A stretch of DNA of 64,000 nt from Rhizobium sp. ZPR4 (GTDB taxonomy: Bacteria > Pseudomonadota > Alphaproteobacteria > Rhizobiales > Rhizobiaceae): the NCBI RefSeq assembly GCF_040215725.1, contig NZ_CP157967.1, forward strand, positions 2,884,501 through 2,948,500, read 5' to 3'. Under the pieces are notes generated by a model that was given only the letters and a program-made list of their open reading frames with translations, was not told where the DNA came from and searched no databases. The translations under genes and the position numbers were made by a program. Positions 28,757-38,061 of the stretch are shown here, piece after piece; the stretch's first letter is position 1; each line of letters begins with the position of its first letter.

Positions 28757-28957
28757 CCGTGACCCTCCGCATTCGAGTGGTCGGAAAACGCGGCACATCG
28801 CATTTGGTTCAAAAAAGGCGAAAAAATATCGCCAAATCAGTAATTTCGCCTCTCGCGCGCATTTTCGGTTGAGCTGAGGTTGCATAGCGGCGGACTTGCC
28901 GCTCCCGGCAATCCCCTGTAGAGCCATGGGAGAACAGCAGCAAATGCGGATACCTGA

Positions 28958-30151
28958 ATGAACACCGGCAGCACGGCGCGTCGTCGCCTGACGATATTGG
29001 GTTCGACCGGCTCCATCGGCCAGAATACGCTCGACGTCATCGCCCAGCTGGGCGGACGTGAGGCCTTCGATATCGCCGCCATCACCGGGCATGACAATAT
29101 CGAGCTGCTGGCCGCGCAAGCCAAAGCCTGCGGCGCGGCTTTCGCCGTCACCGCCAAGGAAGAGCGCTATCAGGATTTGAAGGATGCGCTCGCAGGATCG
29201 GGCATTGTTGTCGGTGCGGGCAAGAATGCCTTGATCGAAGCCGCCTCCATGCCCTCGGACTGGGCGATGGCGGCGATCGTCGGCACCGCCGGCCTTGCGC
29301 CGACGCTGGCAGCCGCGCGCCGCGGCGCCGACATCGCGCTTGCCAACAAGGAATGTCTCGTCTCCGCCGGCGATCTTTTCGTGCGCGCCGTTTCAGAAGG
29401 CGGCGGCCGGCTGATCCCGGTCGACAGCGAACACAGCGCCATTTTCCAGGCACTAGAAGACGATCAGCAGCATGCGGTCGAACGCATCATCATCACCGCA
29501 TCGGGCGGCCCCTTCCGCACCTGGACGCGCGAGCAGATGGCCAATGTGACGCCGGCGACCGCCCGCGCCCATCCCAACTGGTCGATGGGCTTCAAGATCT
29601 CCATCGGCAGCGCCTCGATGTTCAACAAGGCGCTGGAGATGATCGAAGCCAAGCATCTCTTCAATGTGCGGCCGGATCAGATCGAAGTCGTCGTTCACCC
29701 GCAATCCGTCATTCATTCCATGGTCGGCTATACCGACGGCTCGGTGCTGGCGCAGCTCGGCTGTCCGGACATGCGCACCGCCATCGGCTATGCGCTCACC
29801 TACCCCGCCCGCACCAGGCTCAGCGTCGACCGCCTGGATTTCGCCAAGCTTGCTCGCCTCGATTTTGAGGCGCCGGACGAGGTTCGCTTCCCGGCGCTGC
29901 GTCTTGCCCGTACCGCTCTCGAACGTGGCGGCTTGCAGGGCGCAATCATGAATGCGGCCGAGGAAATCGCCTTCCACGCCTTCGTGGATGGGCGCATCGG
30001 CTTCCTCGAAATGGCCGATATCGCCGAAGCCGTCATGGACGAGATGATCGCGACCGGCAGCGCCGAAAGCATGGATGCCGTCTTTGCCGCCGACGAGGAA
30101 GCCCGCAGCCGCGCGGCCGTGCTCGTCGCCCAGCGGGAAAAGGCAGCCTGA
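28958..30151 (+). CDS. dxr: 1-deoxy-D-xylulose 5-phosphate reductoisomerase
   Basis: A 397-residue NADPH enzyme of the methylerythritol phosphate isoprenoid pathway, forming MEP from DXP. The NADPH motif is GSTGSIGQNTLDV, metal and substrate residues lie in VDSEHSAIFQ and ASGGPFRTW, and HPNWSMGFKISIGSASMFNK includes the flexible loop. The length is normal. About 200 gene-free bases precede it, divergent from the BON gene. Confidence 0.97.
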   Translation: MNTGSTARRRLTILGSTGSIGQNTLDVIAQLGGREAFDIAAITGHDNIELLAAQAKACGAAFAVTAKEERYQDLKDALAGSGIVVGAGKNALIEAASMPSDWAMAAIVGTAGLAPTLAAARRGADIALANKECLVSAGDLFVRAVSEGGGRLIPVDSEHSAIFQALEDDQQHAVERIIITASGGPFRTWTREQMANVTPATARAHPNWSMGFKISIGSASMFNKALEMIEAKHLFNVRPDQIEVVVHPQSVIHSMVGYTDGSVLAQLGCPDMRTAIGYALTYPARTRLSVDRLDFAKLARLDFEAPDEVRFPALRLARTALERGGLQGAIMNAAEEIAFHAFVDGRIGFLEMADIAEAVMDEMIATGSAESMDAVFAADEEARSRAAVLVAQREKAA

Positions 30152-30184
30152 ACTTCATCGCCGACAAAGCCTCCGGACAGATTC

Positions 30185-31099
30185 ATGCCACTTCACCTTG
30201 AAACGCCGCTCCTCGAATCCCGCCCGCTCAGCCAGGCATCGGGGCGTTCCATCTGGTTGAAAATGGATGCGCTCCAGCCGCCCGGTTCCTTCAAGATCCG
30301 CGGCATCGGTGCGGCCTGCGAACACCATGCGAGAAACGGAAAGCGGCGTTTCGTCTCCTCTTCCGGCGGCAATGCTGGCATCGCGGTCGCCTATGCCGGC
30401 CGTCGCCTTTCGATCCCCGTATCGGTCTTCGTTCCCGAAACGACCTCGGATCGGGCAAAGGCGCTGATCCGCCAGGAGGGAGCCGAGGTTTTCGTGCACG
30501 GCGCATCCTGGCAGGAGGCAAACGAACGCGCGCTTCAGGCGGTCGACGCGGAAACGGCCTTCATCCACCCCTTCGATGATCCGCTGCTTTGGACGGGCCA
30601 CGCGACGATGATCGATGAGGTCGTCAGAGCCGGCTTGCAGTTCGATGCCGTCATCCTTTCGGTCGGCGGCGGCGGGCTGCTGGCCGGCGTCTCTGAAGGG
30701 CTTGACCGCAACGGCCTCCAAACCATACCGATCATCGCCGCCGAAACGGAGGGTGCCGCCTCGCTCGCAGCCGCGGTGAAGGCCGGTAAGCCAGTGGAAT
30801 TGCCCGCCATCACCAGCATCGCGACATCGCTTGGCGCCCGAAAGGTTGCCGAGCGTGCCTTTGAAATTACCCAAAACCGGCCGGTCGATAGTATCGTCGT
30901 CGATGACCGGGCTGCCGTCGACGCCTGTCTGCGCTTCCTCGACGATCATCGTGTCCTCGTGGAACCGGCTTGCGGCGCTGCGCTGGCCGTCGCCTATGCC
31001 CATGCCGATCGCCTGGCGCGCTTCGAGCGCGTGCTGATGATCGCCTGCGGCGGCGCCACCGCCACCCTCGCCCAGCTGCAGGCCTGGCAATCATCCTGA
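30185..31099 (+). CDS. PLP-dependent serine/threonine dehydratase-like protein
   Basis: A 304-residue fold type II PLP enzyme. The Schiff-base lysine is in PPGSFKIRG, the phosphate loop in SSSGGNAGIA, and a glycine-rich GGGGLLAG loop follows. It resembles the eukaryote-like serine dehydratases that deaminate L-serine or L-threonine to keto acids. No ACT regulatory domain is present, so it is the short catabolic type. It lies 33 bases after dxr. Serine versus threonine preference is not visible. The protein has a close LysE-type exporter downstream, with a palindrome between them. Confidence 0.85.
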   Translation: MPLHLETPLLESRPLSQASGRSIWLKMDALQPPGSFKIRGIGAACEHHARNGKRRFVSSSGGNAGIAVAYAGRRLSIPVSVFVPETTSDRAKALIRQEGAEVFVHGASWQEANERALQAVDAETAFIHPFDDPLLWTGHATMIDEVVRAGLQFDAVILSVGGGGLLAGVSEGLDRNGLQTIPIIAAETEGAASLAAAVKAGKPVELPAITSIATSLGARKVAERAFEITQNRPVDSIVVDDRAAVDACLRFLDDHRVLVEPACGAALAVAYAHADRLARFERVLMIACGGATATLAQLQAWQSS

Positions 31100-31160
31100 T
31101 CGTTACAGCCGCGCCGGCAGCGATGTCCTTCAATAGCCTTCAGCGTCAGCCTTCAGAAGA

Positions 31161-31190
31161 TCAATAGGTAGGTATTTTCTTACCTATTGA
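31161..31190. promoter_or_regulatory. perfect 10-10-10 inverted repeat (candidate operator)
   Basis: TCAATAGGTA at 31161-31170 is repeated in reverse complement as TACCTATTGA at 31181-31190, with exactly ten bases between. It lies 67 bases before the LysE start and 61 bases after the dehydratase stop. The length and symmetry fit a dimeric regulator site; the hairpin could instead serve as a terminator, but no T-run follows on the plus strand. Confidence 0.6.
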
Positions 31191-31257
31191 TCCGGTGTTG
31201 CCATTCCCGACAATGATGCTAAGGAGGAATTCCGGCCTCACTTTCAAGGGAATCACG

Positions 31258-31890
31258 ATGCCGGACTTCTCCACACTCATTCTTTTTGCCGCCGCCGCGC
31301 TGGTGCTCACTGCCACGCCCGGTCCCGACATGTTTCTCATTGCCTCGCGCAGCGTCAGCCAGGGCCGCTCAGCCGGTTTTCTCACCTATGCCGGCATTGC
31401 GCTCGGCACCTATTGTCATGCCATGGCCGCAGCGCTCGGCCTCTCGCGGCTGTTCCTGACCGTGCCGATTGCCTATGAGATCGTCCGCTGGGCGGGCTGC
31501 GCCTATCTGCTCTATCTGGCGGTCAAGACGCTCCGATCGCAGAGCTCCGCCTTCGCACCCTCGACCAGGCTGAAACGGCTCTCGGGCCGGCGTATCTTCA
31601 TCGAGGGTCTCGCGACCAATATCCTGAACCCGAAGATGGCCTTGTTCGTGCTCGCGCTGTTTCCGCAATTCGTCGATCCGCGTGGCGGCTCGATGGTCGT
31701 TCAGATGGCGTTGCTCGCCACGATCCTGAATGGCATCGGTTTCCTGGTGAACGGTTCCGTCATCATGCTCGGCAGCCATATCCGTGGCCAGCTCTCAGCG
31801 ATCAAACGTGTTCCGAAGCTGCCGCAATATCTGCTGGCGACGGTCTTTGCCGGCCTCGCCTGCCGCCTGGCCTTGGGAAGCCGTGGCTAA
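31258..31890 (+). CDS. LysE family amino acid exporter
   Basis: A 210-residue inner membrane protein with about six hydrophobic helices and the LysE/RhtB opening LVLTATPGPDMFLIASRS, whose TPGPD is the family hallmark. It also carries GLATNILNPKMALFVLALFPQFVDP. The family exports lysine, threonine, homoserine or other amino acids. ATG 31258 is chosen behind AAGGGAA; the frame's earlier ATGs from 31195 have no family similarity. Its regulation is probably through the palindrome at 31161-31190. Substrate unknown. Confidence 0.88.
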   Translation: MPDFSTLILFAAAALVLTATPGPDMFLIASRSVSQGRSAGFLTYAGIALGTYCHAMAAALGLSRLFLTVPIAYEIVRWAGCAYLLYLAVKTLRSQSSAFAPSTRLKRLSGRRIFIEGLATNILNPKMALFVLALFPQFVDPRGGSMVVQMALLATILNGIGFLVNGSVIMLGSHIRGQLSAIKRVPKLPQYLLATVFAGLACRLALGSRG

Positions 31891-31899
31891 CCATTGCAC

Positions 31900-31940
31900 A
31901 AAAAAATTGCGGAAATGGGCAGCACCGCCATTTCCGCAAT
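31900..31940 (-). terminator. rho-independent terminator of hemA
   Basis: A perfect 13-bp stem, ATTGCGGAAATGG at 31906-31918 with CCATTTCCGCAAT at 31928-31940, encloses a nine-base loop. A-run 31900-31906 on the plus strand reads as a seven-T tail on the minus strand, so it terminates hemA transcription. It can also back-stop the convergent lysE gene. Confidence 0.88.
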
Positions 31941-32009
31941 GAATTATATCTCAATTTTCGCAGAGACCGCGTCAGTCAAATAGTCGCGACCGAAAGAGGA
32001 AGCCGCCTC

Positions 32010-33221
32010 TTAAGCGACAGCCCTTGCGAGCGCGCAGCGCGACCAGAGCGCGTGCAGCGCGCCGACCAGCTGCTCGATATCGCCATCCGAATGCAGCGGC
32101 GTCGGCGTGATGCGCAGGCGCTCGGTCTTCTTCGGCACGGTGGGATAGTTGATCGGCTGCACATAGACGCCGGCGTCGAGCAGCAGATCGGAAATCCACT
32201 TGCACTTGGCCGCATCACCGACCAACACAGGCACGACGTGGCTCGGGTTCGGCATGTGTGGGATGCCGGCCGCATCGAGCTGGACGCGCAGCCTGCGCAC
32301 GCGATCCTGATGGCGCATGCGTTCGAACTGGCTGACCTTCAGGTGCTGGATCGAAGCGACGGCGCCCGCAGCCAGAGCCGGCGGCAGCGACGTCGTGAAG
32401 ATGAAGCCGGACGCGAACGACCGGATGAAATCGCAGAGCGCAGTCGAAGCGGCGATATAACCGCCCATGACGCCGAACGCCTTGCCGAGCGTACCTTCGA
32501 TGACGGTCAGGCGATCCATCAATCCCTCACGCTCGGCAATGCCGCCGCCACGCGGGCCGTACATGCCGACGGCATGCACTTCATCGAGATAGGTCATCGC
32601 ACCGTACTTGTCGGCGAGATCGCAGATTTCCTTGATGGGGGCGATATCGCCATCCATGGAATAGACGGATTCAAACGCGATCAGCTTCGGCGCCTTCGGA
32701 TCGGCAGCCTTCAGCTTGGCTTCGAGATCATGCAGGTCGTTATGCTTCCAGATGACCTTGTCGCACTTTGCATAGCGAATGCCTTCGATCATCGATGCGT
32801 GGTTCAGCGCATCCGAGAAGATGATGAGGCCGGGAATGCGCGCACCGAGTGTGCCGAGCGTCGCCCAGTTCGAGATATATCCCGAGGTGAAGATCAGCGC
32901 GGATTCCTTGCCGTGGAGATCGGCGAGTTCCTGCTCGAGCAGAACATGGTAATGGTTGGTGCCAGAAATATTCCGGGTGCCTCCCGCACCCGCGCCACAG
33001 TGATCGATCGCCTGTTTCATCGCCTCGATCACTTTTGGATGCTGGCCCATGCCGAGATAATCGTTGGAGCACCAGACGGTCACTTCCTGCGGGCCATTGG
33101 GCGTGTAGCGGGTAGCGCGGGGGAAATTGCCACGGCGGCGTTCGAGATCTGCGAAGACCCGATAACGACCCTCATTGTGAAGACCGTCCAGCTCGCCCTT
33201 AAAAAATGCTTCGAAATCCAT
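32010..33221 (-). CDS. hemA: 5-aminolevulinate synthase
   Basis: A 403-residue PLP enzyme that condenses glycine and succinyl-CoA to 5-aminolevulinate, the committed heme step of alphaproteobacteria. Features include the opening [15 protein letters not shown], the substrate segment [23 protein letters not shown], the [10 protein letters not shown] aspartate that contacts PLP, and the PLP lysine K247 in GTLGKAFG. Two adjacent ATGs exist at 33224 and 33221; 33221 lies six bases after GGAG and fits homologues better. The downstream hairpin at 31900-31940 terminates it. Confidence 0.97.
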   Translation of the reverse strand: MDFEAFFKGELDGLHNEGRYRVFADLERRRGNFPRATRYTPNGPQEVTVWCSNDYLGMGQHPKVIEAMKQAIDHCGAGAGGTRNISGTNHYHVLLEQELADLHGKESALIFTSGYISNWATLGTLGARIPGLIIFSDALNHASMIEGIRYAKCDKVIWKHNDLHDLEAKLKAADPKAPKLIAFESVYSMDGDIAPIKEICDLADKYGAMTYLDEVHAVGMYGPRGGGIAEREGLMDRLTVIEGTLGKAFGVMGGYIAASTALCDFIRSFASGFIFTTSLPPALAAGAVASIQHLKVSQFERMRHQDRVRRLRVQLDAAGIPHMPNPSHVVPVLVGDAAKCKWISDLLLDAGVYVQPINYPTVPKKTERLRITPTPLHSDGDIEQLVGALHALWSRCALARAVA

Positions 33222-33393
33222 CATCTGCTCCAGTACCGTGCGACCGTTTTCGAGAATGCCGGTTCACACGTCAACCCCTCTGCATTGCTTTCACGCCACG
33301 CTGCGGCAAATGGCCCCTAATTTTGAACAATTCCAGACAAGAATAGCCATTCACATCAAATTGACAATCGAAACCGTGGTGGAAACACTCTCT

Positions 33394-33430
33394 CCGGAGC
33401 GGAGGGTAAACCCCACCGCTCCGGGCTTTT
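33394..33430. terminator. GC-rich hairpin after the cox cluster
   Basis: CCGGAGCGG (33394-33402) pairs with CCGCTCCGG (33416-33424), and an inner GGG/CCC extends the fold. A TTTT run (33427-33430) follows on the plus strand only, while the gene that ends nearest (the cox FAD subunit, stop 33441) is on the minus strand. It may be that gene's terminator without a U-tail, or terminate a plus-strand transcript. Confidence 0.45.
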
Positions 33431-33440
33431 CATGGCGAAT

Positions 33441-34235
33441 CTAGGCCACGGCGACGGCGCGCTTGGCCATGACCTTGACCAGATTGGCGCGATATTCGGC
33501 CGTGGCGTGCAGATCGGACAGCAGCGTCGATGAGTCCACAGTCACACTCGTAGCCGCATCCGGCAGCCAGTTCGCCGCAAACGCCTGCTCCAGACCAGAA
33601 TGGCGGAACACACCGTCCGCGCCTGCGCCGGTCACGGCAACGCGAACGCCGCCTGCCCCCTTGGCGACGAAGACCCCCACCATCGCATAGCGCGAGGCCG
33701 GGTTGGGGAACTTGGCATAGCCAGCCCTTTCCGGCGCGTCGAAGGCGATGGAGGTAATCAGCTCCGCCTCCTCCAGCGCCGTCTCGAACAGCCCCCGGAA
33801 GAAGTCGTCGGCTGCGATCTGGCGCCGGTCGGTGACGATGGTGGCATTCAGCGCCAGCATCGCCGATGGATAATCCGCCGCCGGATCATTGTTGGCGACG
33901 GAGCCGCCGATCGTGCCCATATGCCGCACATGCGGATCGCCGATCATGCCGGCAAGGTCGCAGAGCGCCGGACACACCGCGCGGATCGCCGCCGAGGAGG
34001 CAACTTCCGCATGGGTGGTCGCCGCCCCGATCGTGACCCGGCGGCCATCGACACGTATCCCCTTGATCGAAGGGATATGCCTGAGATCGACGAGATCGCT
34101 CGGCGATGCCAGACGCTGTTTCATGGTGGCGATCAGCGTCATGCCACCGGAGACATATTTGCCTTCGTCGGCATTCGACAGAAGCTTGACGGCTTCGTCG
34201 ACCGAGGAGGCGCGATGGTAATTCGTTGCGTACAT
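33441..34235 (-). CDS. CoxM-like FAD-binding subunit of a molybdenum hydroxylase
   Basis: A 264-residue FAD-binding subunit of the xanthine dehydrogenase/CO dehydrogenase family. Flavin-binding features are GGMTLIATM near residues 31-39 and GTIGGSVANNDPAADYP further on, and a C-terminal CO_deh_flav_C domain follows (DSSTLLSDLHATAEYRANL). It takes electrons from the iron-sulfur subunit to an acceptor. ATG 34235 follows GAGGAGG; the open frame reaching 34418 overlaps the large subunit. Third gene of the S-L-M cluster. Confidence 0.85.
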   Translation of the reverse strand: MYATNYHRASSVDEAVKLLSNADEGKYVSGGMTLIATMKQRLASPSDLVDLRHIPSIKGIRVDGRRVTIGAATTHAEVASSAAIRAVCPALCDLAGMIGDPHVRHMGTIGGSVANNDPAADYPSAMLALNATIVTDRRQIAADDFFRGLFETALEEAELITSIAFDAPERAGYAKFPNPASRYAMVGVFVAKGAGGVRVAVTGAGADGVFRHSGLEQAFAANWLPDAATSVTVDSSTLLSDLHATAEYRANLVKVMAKRAVAVA

Positions 34236-34255
34236 GCTCTTTTCCTCCTCTCGTC

Positions 34256-36601
34256 TCAGGCCGTGGCCCGTGCCGCTTCCCACACCTTGAGCGGGGTGGC
34301 GGGCATGGTCAGCGTGTTGTTGCCGATAGCATCGGTAATGGCGTTGATCAGCGCAGGCGGCGAGCCGATGGCGCCTGCCTCGCCGCATCCCTTGATGCCC
34401 AGGGGATTGTTCGGACACGGCGTGTTCTGGTGTGAAAGCTGGAAGGACGGCAGATCATCGGCGCGCGGCATGGTGTAATCCATGAAGCTCGCCGTCAGAA
34501 GCTGGCCGCTCTCATCGTAATGTACGCCTTCCAGCAGCGCCTGGCCGATACCCTGCGCGATGCCGCCATGCACCTGTCCCTCGACGATCATCGGATTGAT
34601 GATGTTGCCGAAGTCGTCGGCCGCGACGAACTGCACGATCTCGGTCTTGCCTGTTTCCGGGTCCACTTCGACCTCGCAGATGTAGCAGCCAGCCGGGAAG
34701 GTGAAGTTCGCCGGATCGTAGAAGGCGGTTTCCTTCAGGCCCGGCTCCATGCCGGCGGGAAGATTGTGCGCGGTGTAGGAGGCGAGCGCCACCTGGAACC
34801 AGGGCAGCGCCTTGTCCGTGCCGGCCACCTTCACCTCGCCGTTCTCGATGACGATATCGCTTTCGTCGGCCTCCATCAGATGCGCGGCGATCTTCTTCGC
34901 CTTCGCCTCCACCTTGTCGAGCGCCTTGACGACGGCGGACATGCCGACGGCGCCCGAACGGGAACCATAGGTGCCCATGCCCATCTGTACCTTGTCAGTA
35001 TCGCCATGGACGATGGAGACACTGTCGATCGGCACGCCGAGCCGGTCGGCCACCAGCTGCGCAAAGGTGGTCTCATGCCCCTGGCCGTGGCTGTGCGAAC
35101 CGGTGAGCACTTCGATCGTTCCGACCGCGTTCACCCGCACCTCGGCCGATTCCCAGAGACCGACGCCGGCTCCGAGCGACCCCACCGCCTGCGACGGCGC
35201 GATGCCGCATGCCTCGATGTAGCAACTCATGCCGATGCCGCGCTTCATGCCGCGGCGGGCGGCCTCTGCCTTGCGTGCGGGAAAGCCGGCCCAATCCGCC
35301 TGCTGCATGGCGGCGTTGAGCGAAGCCTCGTAGTCGCCGGCGTCATAGTTCATGATCACGGGCGTCTGGTAGGGGAAGGAGCGGATGAAGTTGATCCGCC
35401 GAAGCTCGGCGGGCGAGACGCCGAGTTCGCGCGCCGCCGTTTCCACCGTGCGCTCGAGAAGGTAGGTCGCCTCCGGCCGCCCGGCTCCACGATAGGCATC
35501 GACCGGCACGGTGTTGGTATAAACCGTGCGGACATTGGCATGGATGGCCGGAATGGCATATTGGCCCGACAGCAGCGTCGCATAGAGATAGGTCGGCACC
35601 GCCGAGGAGAAGAGCGACATATAGGCGCCGAGATTGGCGATCGTGTCGACCTTCAGCGCCGTCATGCGGTTTTGCGCATCGAACGCCATCTTCACCTTGG
35701 AGAGATGATCGCGGCCATGCGCATCGGTGAGGAAGGCTTCCGTACGATCAGCCGTCCACTTGACCGGCACGCCGGTCTTCTTCGACGCCCAGAGACAGAC
35801 GATTTCTTCCGGGTAGATATAGATCTTCGAACCGAAGCCGCCGCCGACATCCGGCGCGATGACACGTAGCTTGTTTTCCGGCGCGACATTGTAGAAGGCG
35901 CTCATGACGAGCCGGGCCACATGCGGGTTCTGGCTGGTCGTGTAGCAGGTATAGTGGTCTTCGGCCGCATCATAGATCCCGAGCGTGGCGCGCGGCTCCA
36001 TGGCATTTGGCGAAAGCCGGTTGTTGTGGATCTCGATTTCGGTGACGTGCGCGGCCTCGGCAATCGCCTTGTCGGTCGCTGCCGCATCGCCAAGTTCCCA
36101 GTCGAAGATCAGATTGTTCGCCGCCTCAGGATGGATCTGCGGCGCACCGGCTTTCAGCGCATCCACCGCTTCGACGACGGCAGGCAGCTCCTCATAGTCG
36201 ACCTCTACGGCTTCGGCCGCATCGCGCGCCTCGCCGAGACTGTCGGCAACGACGATCGCGACGGCATCGCCGACATAGCGGACGGTGTCGACCGCCAGGG
36301 GTCTCCAGGCGCCCATATTCATCGGCGACCCATCCCTGGAATGGATCATCCAGCCGCAGATCAGGTTGCCGATGCCGTCGGCAAGCAGCTGCTTGCCCTC
36401 AAGCACACCGATCACGCCGGGCATGGAAAGTGCCGCCGACGCATCGATACCCTTGATCTTTGCATGTGCATGCGGGCTGCGAACGAAATAGGCGTATTTC
36501 ATTCCCGGCGTCACCATATCGTCAGTGTAGCGCCCCTTGCCCGTCAGAAATCGCTTGTCTTCCTTGCGCGCCACGCGTGCGCCAATGCCTTCCACGCCCA
36601 T
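34256..36601 (-). CDS. CoxL-like large subunit, form II signature
   Basis: A 781-residue molybdopterin-binding subunit of the CO dehydrogenase/aldehyde oxidase superfamily. The active-site loop reads AYRGAGR at residues 369-375, which is the form II mark; true CO dehydrogenases (form I) read AYxCSFR, and the selanyl-copper cysteine is absent. Molybdopterin segments include GGGFGSKIYIYPEE, and the conserved catalytic Glu lies in KGCGEAGAIGSPPAL. Form II proteins oxidise various aldehydes or heterocycles and CO oxidation is unproven. ATG 36601 follows GGGAGG. Confidence 0.87.
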   Translation of the reverse strand: MGVEGIGARVARKEDKRFLTGKGRYTDDMVTPGMKYAYFVRSPHAHAKIKGIDASAALSMPGVIGVLEGKQLLADGIGNLICGWMIHSRDGSPMNMGAWRPLAVDTVRYVGDAVAIVVADSLGEARDAAEAVEVDYEELPAVVEAVDALKAGAPQIHPEAANNLIFDWELGDAAATDKAIAEAAHVTEIEIHNNRLSPNAMEPRATLGIYDAAEDHYTCYTTSQNPHVARLVMSAFYNVAPENKLRVIAPDVGGGFGSKIYIYPEEIVCLWASKKTGVPVKWTADRTEAFLTDAHGRDHLSKVKMAFDAQNRMTALKVDTIANLGAYMSLFSSAVPTYLYATLLSGQYAIPAIHANVRTVYTNTVPVDAYRGAGRPEATYLLERTVETAARELGVSPAELRRINFIRSFPYQTPVIMNYDAGDYEASLNAAMQQADWAGFPARKAEAARRGMKRGIGMSCYIEACGIAPSQAVGSLGAGVGLWESAEVRVNAVGTIEVLTGSHSHGQGHETTFAQLVADRLGVPIDSVSIVHGDTDKVQMGMGTYGSRSGAVGMSAVVKALDKVEAKAKKIAAHLMEADESDIVIENGEVKVAGTDKALPWFQVALASYTAHNLPAGMEPGLKETAFYDPANFTFPAGCYICEVEVDPETGKTEIVQFVAADDFGNIINPMIVEGQVHGGIAQGIGQALLEGVHYDESGQLLTASFMDYTMPRADDLPSFQLSHQNTPCPNNPLGIKGCGEAGAIGSPPALINAITDAIGNNTLTMPATPLKVWEAARATA

Positions 36602-36685
36602 CACATCCTCCCATCGGGGTTGCGGGCCCGGCACCACGCCAAGACGTCTATCATTGGCGCTCTGCCAGACGGTCTCGGTGAAACT

Positions 36686-37174
36686 CTATTCGGCCGCTTG
36701 GCTCGCGGCATTCATCTCGGCATTGGCTGAAAGCACTGCCTTGACGATGTTGTGATAGCCGGTGCATCGACAGATATTGCCTTCAAGCTCGCTGCGCACC
36801 GTCTTCTCGTCCAGCTTGCCGCCATGGCGATTGATCATGTCGACCGATGTCATCACCATGCCCGGCGTGCAGAAGCCGCATTGCAGGCCATGATGTTCCT
36901 TGAAGGCAGCCTGTACCGGATGCAGCTCGCCATTGGCGGCCAGACCCTCGATGGTTGTGATCTTGGAGCCGGAAGCCTGAACGGCCAGGATGGAACAGCT
37001 CTTTACCGACTTGCCGTCCATATGCACGACACAGGCACCGCACTGGCTGGTATCGCAGCCGACATGCGTTCCGGTCAGGCCGAGTTTTTCCCTGATGAAA
37101 TGGACAAGCAGCGTGCGATCCTCGCACTCGCTGCTGACCGAACGGCCGTTCACCGTCAAAGTCACTTTTGCCAT
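36686..37174 (-). CDS. CoxS-like [2Fe-2S] subunit
   Basis: A 162-residue iron-sulfur subunit. The plant-type cluster uses C40, C45, C48 and C60 ([13 protein letters not shown]...SC), and the second cluster uses C99, C102, C135 and C137 (CGFCTPGM and CRCTGY). All eight ligands are present. It passes electrons from the molybdenum centre of CoxL to FAD of CoxM. First gene of the cluster; 84 bases separate its stop from the large subunit start. No coxD/E/F/G or mobA-like maturation genes are next to it. Confidence 0.9.
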   Translation of the reverse strand: MAKVTLTVNGRSVSSECEDRTLLVHFIREKLGLTGTHVGCDTSQCGACVVHMDGKSVKSCSILAVQASGSKITTIEGLAANGELHPVQAAFKEHHGLQCGFCTPGMVMTSVDMINRHGGKLDEKTVRSELEGNICRCTGYHNIVKAVLSANAEMNAASQAAE

Positions 37175-37471
37175 ATTTTCCTCCTCGCCTCTCCTCCAGA
37201 GGCAAGGGGCATCATTTGACTTTTTCGCAATCCAATCAACCTCTACTTTAGAGAGGAGGCTGATTTTATGCTCGCAAAGGACTGTTTTATTCTCCAGGCG
37301 CGAGGCCGCCTTTATTCAGCAATAAAAAAACTGACGCCCACCAATAGACAATCATATTTTGCACGATATTTTCTATCATTGCAGGACTGTAAAGACAGCC
37401 CATCGTGGTGGAGCTGAAGAATTGGGACGACGTTGGCCGGGGTTCGGCTTAACTAACGTTGGAGAGAGTAA

Positions 37472-37747
37472 ATGAAGAAAGTTCTTATGCTCGCATTGGT
37501 CGGCTTGTCTATCGCAAGCTGCACGCCGACCGAACAGGGCGCAGGCATCGGCGCGGCATCCGGCGCGATCATCGGCGGCGCAGTCACCGGCAACGTCCGT
37601 GGCGCGGCAGTCGGCGCCGCAATCGGCGGCGTCTCCGGCGCCGTCATCGGCAGCGTCCAGGAACAGCCCGGCCAGTGCTACTATCGCGACCGCTACGGCC
37701 GTCGCTACATCGACGATTGCCCGCGTGGCGGCTATCGCGGTTACTGA
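37472..37747 (+). CDS. glycine-zipper lipoprotein
   Basis: A 91-residue protein. The signal peptide (VLMLALVGLSIASC) has a lipobox ending at Cys17. The mature part is a glycine zipper (GIGAASGAIIGGAVTG and AAVGAAIGGVSGAVIG), the helix-packing repeat seen in YMGG-type and OmpA-like outer membrane lipoproteins, then CYYRDRYGRRYIDDC, a small Cys pair with aromatics. Function unproven; likely outer membrane. ATG 37472 follows GGAGAG. It ends with a strong terminator. Confidence 0.85.
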   Translation: MKKVLMLALVGLSIASCTPTEQGAGIGAASGAIIGGAVTGNVRGAAVGAAIGGVSGAVIGSVQEQPGQCYYRDRYGRRYIDDCPRGGYRGY

Positions 37748-37770
37748 TCGATCTCCGATCGAGATTTCGA

Positions 37771-37805
37771 AGGTCCCGGATCGCAAGATCCGGGACCTTT
37801 TGTTC
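37771..37805 (+). terminator. rho-independent terminator of the glycine-zipper gene
   Basis: AGGTCCCGGATC (37771-37782), loop GCAA, GATCCGGGACCT (37787-37798), then TTTTGTT. A perfect 12-bp stem with a tetraloop and a U-rich tail. Confidence 0.92.
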
Positions 37806-38061
37806 TGAAGCATGGTGTACGCCACCGCCGGCAGGGCTTTGCCGAACGCATTCGGACAACTCAAACGGGCCATTTTTCAGAGCGCCCGAATATGCAAGAG
37901 GCCGCCGCAAACGCGGGCGTTTTGCCCTTTAGTGGGCACATTTTCCACGTTTTTGACTCTAAAACGGTACACCTGAGAGACTTTTGCCTCTATGGTGGCC
38001 GCGCGTTAACTCCCGGGAAACGTCAAACTGAGTAAGTTCTCATGTAACCGTAAAGCGGCGT
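37806..38061. other. gene-free stretch before tamA
   Basis: About 255 bases. A TTGACT is visible at 37954-37959 but no convincing -10 partner follows at 17 bases. The stretch should hold the tamA promoter. No other structure seen. Confidence 0.4.

Noticed and set aside
33269..33274. TTGACG (minus strand) as -35 of hemA
   Set aside because: The hexamer is good but the position 17 bases further has GAAAAC, which is a poor -10, so the hemA promoter was left unassigned.
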